This document shows, piece after piece, positions 29,252 through 29,677 of a stretch of 29,677 nt of DNA. The DNA lies in NCBI GenBank assembly GCA_038237515.1, contig JBBRYP010000058.1, positions 1-29,677 on the forward strand. Reading direction: 5' to 3'. Position 1 is the stretch's first letter; each line of letters begins with the position of its first letter. The notes beneath the pieces were generated by a model. It was not told the origin of the DNA and made no database searches. It saw nothing but the letters and a program-made list of their open reading frames with translations. The translations under genes and the position numbers were made by a program. The stretch is from JBBQDZ01 sp038237515. Lineage in GTDB: Bacteria; Actinomycetota; Thermoleophilia; Gaiellales; Gaiellaceae.

Positions 29252-29677
29252 CGTCGTTTGAACGTGACCGAGCCTTACCGCGTCCCACCTGGGACCACAC
29301 TGCGTGCTCGGCTAGCAGCATCGGCCGGCTCTCGGCCGTCGATCGCCTGCTACTAGAGCAACCAAAGACGCAGTACCAAACTGGCTCCTTTCGGAATCGG
29401 AACGGCTCGCGCCGCACGCACCATGGCCACCCCGCCCGGTCAGTGCATGATGCTCGTGCTCCGAGCGGGCTAAACCTCTCGGCCACGGGTGTTTCGGCCT
29501 TTTCCTGCGCGCGCTCGTGTGCGGCGTCCGCGGGGCCCTAGTGCGGCGTCTCCCAACGTTTCGCTCGAAACTGAGGGTTCGCCGACGCCGCACTAGTCCG
29601 ACCGCTCTGCGGCCGGCGGCCGCGAAGCGGCCGAGTAGTGCGGCCTCCACCTGCCCTTCGTTTCCGGTCGAACGTTA
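29252..29677. other. Gene-free end of the window with repeats
   Basis: No frame here looks like protein. Besides the palindrome at 29538-29596, three direct copies of a GTGCGGC(G)TC-type word occur (about 29518, 29541 and 29637), and a GC-rich dyad, GCGGCC-rich, lies at 29611-29633. The first 280 bases hold nothing I can name and may contain the promoter of the ferritin-like gene. Confidence 0.5.
29538..29596. repeat. MITE-like palindrome with CTAG ends
   Basis: CTAGTGCGGCGTC (29538-29550) and GACGCCGCACTAG (29584-29596) are perfect 13-bp terminal inverted repeats. A second perfect dyad, GTTTCG-CT-CGAAAC (29558-29571), lies inside. The unit is 59 bp and begins and ends with the palindrome CTAG, like a small non-coding repeat or insertion-element remnant. 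Confidence 0.55.

Noticed and set aside
1..29677. CRISPR array
   Set aside because: No regularly spaced direct repeats of 25-40 bp were seen; the tandem repeat at 7359 has an 11-bp unit and no spacers.

Overview
The window is high-GC DNA with GC-rich third codon positions, short gene spacing, GTG/TTG starts and families common in soil Actinobacteria (a GH63 glucosylglycerate-hydrolase type protein, an ECF sigma factor carrying a SnoaL-like domain, AHSA1-type SRPBCC proteins, HicAB). I infer an uncultured actinobacterium, possibly of the Thermoleophilia; no rRNA or marker gene confirms this.

Layout. 1-1520: the tail of an unknown protein and an APC amino-acid permease. 1530-3095: a Fic-domain gene lying between two remnants of a tRNA 3' half. 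The better remnant, tRNA-Arg(CCU), supplies the stop codon of the neighbouring gene. 3083-5977 (minus strand): a tightly coupled three-gene operon encoding an aromatic amino-acid lyase-fold protein without the MIO tripeptide, an amidohydrolase-2 fold protein and a cysteine-dioxygenase-like cupin. This is the best candidate for an undescribed pathway. 6066-7330: decayed ground with a frameshifted hicA, intact hicB, a core-deleted P-loop kinase, a G14 tract and an ECF sigma fragment. 7553-9702: an FAD amine oxidoreductase divergent from an IclR regulator. 9720-13433: Lrp/AsnC regulator, EamA exporter, metallophosphoesterase and a dihydrolipoamide-dehydrogenase-like oxidoreductase. 13720-20279: a secreted Asp-box protein, a broken GH63 gene, a glycogen-debranching-type glucosidase and a glucose dehydrogenase. 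20344-23564: a conserved hypothetical protein, colliding NIPSNAP and AlkZ-like remnants, a DHA2 exporter and a STAS protein. 23587-28128 (minus strand): an ordered run of alcohol dehydrogenase, YaaH/SatP-like remnant, metallo-beta-lactamase hydrolase, a second MBL remnant, two SRPBCC genes and an ECF sigma factor. 28349-29233: a Tat-exported ferritin-like protein, then 440 bp without genes that holds a MITE-like palindrome.

Overall pattern. Many genes carry single-base indels, often at homopolymers (hicA, lrp, sigma fragment). A second class keeps both gene ends but has lost the middle (kinase, GH63, SRPBCC, RNase Z-like MBL, SatP). This is either advanced gene decay or error-prone assembly; raw reads would decide. 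The intact genes suggest amino-acid and thiol turnover, storage-glucan breakdown with glucose oxidation, and envelope or export functions.
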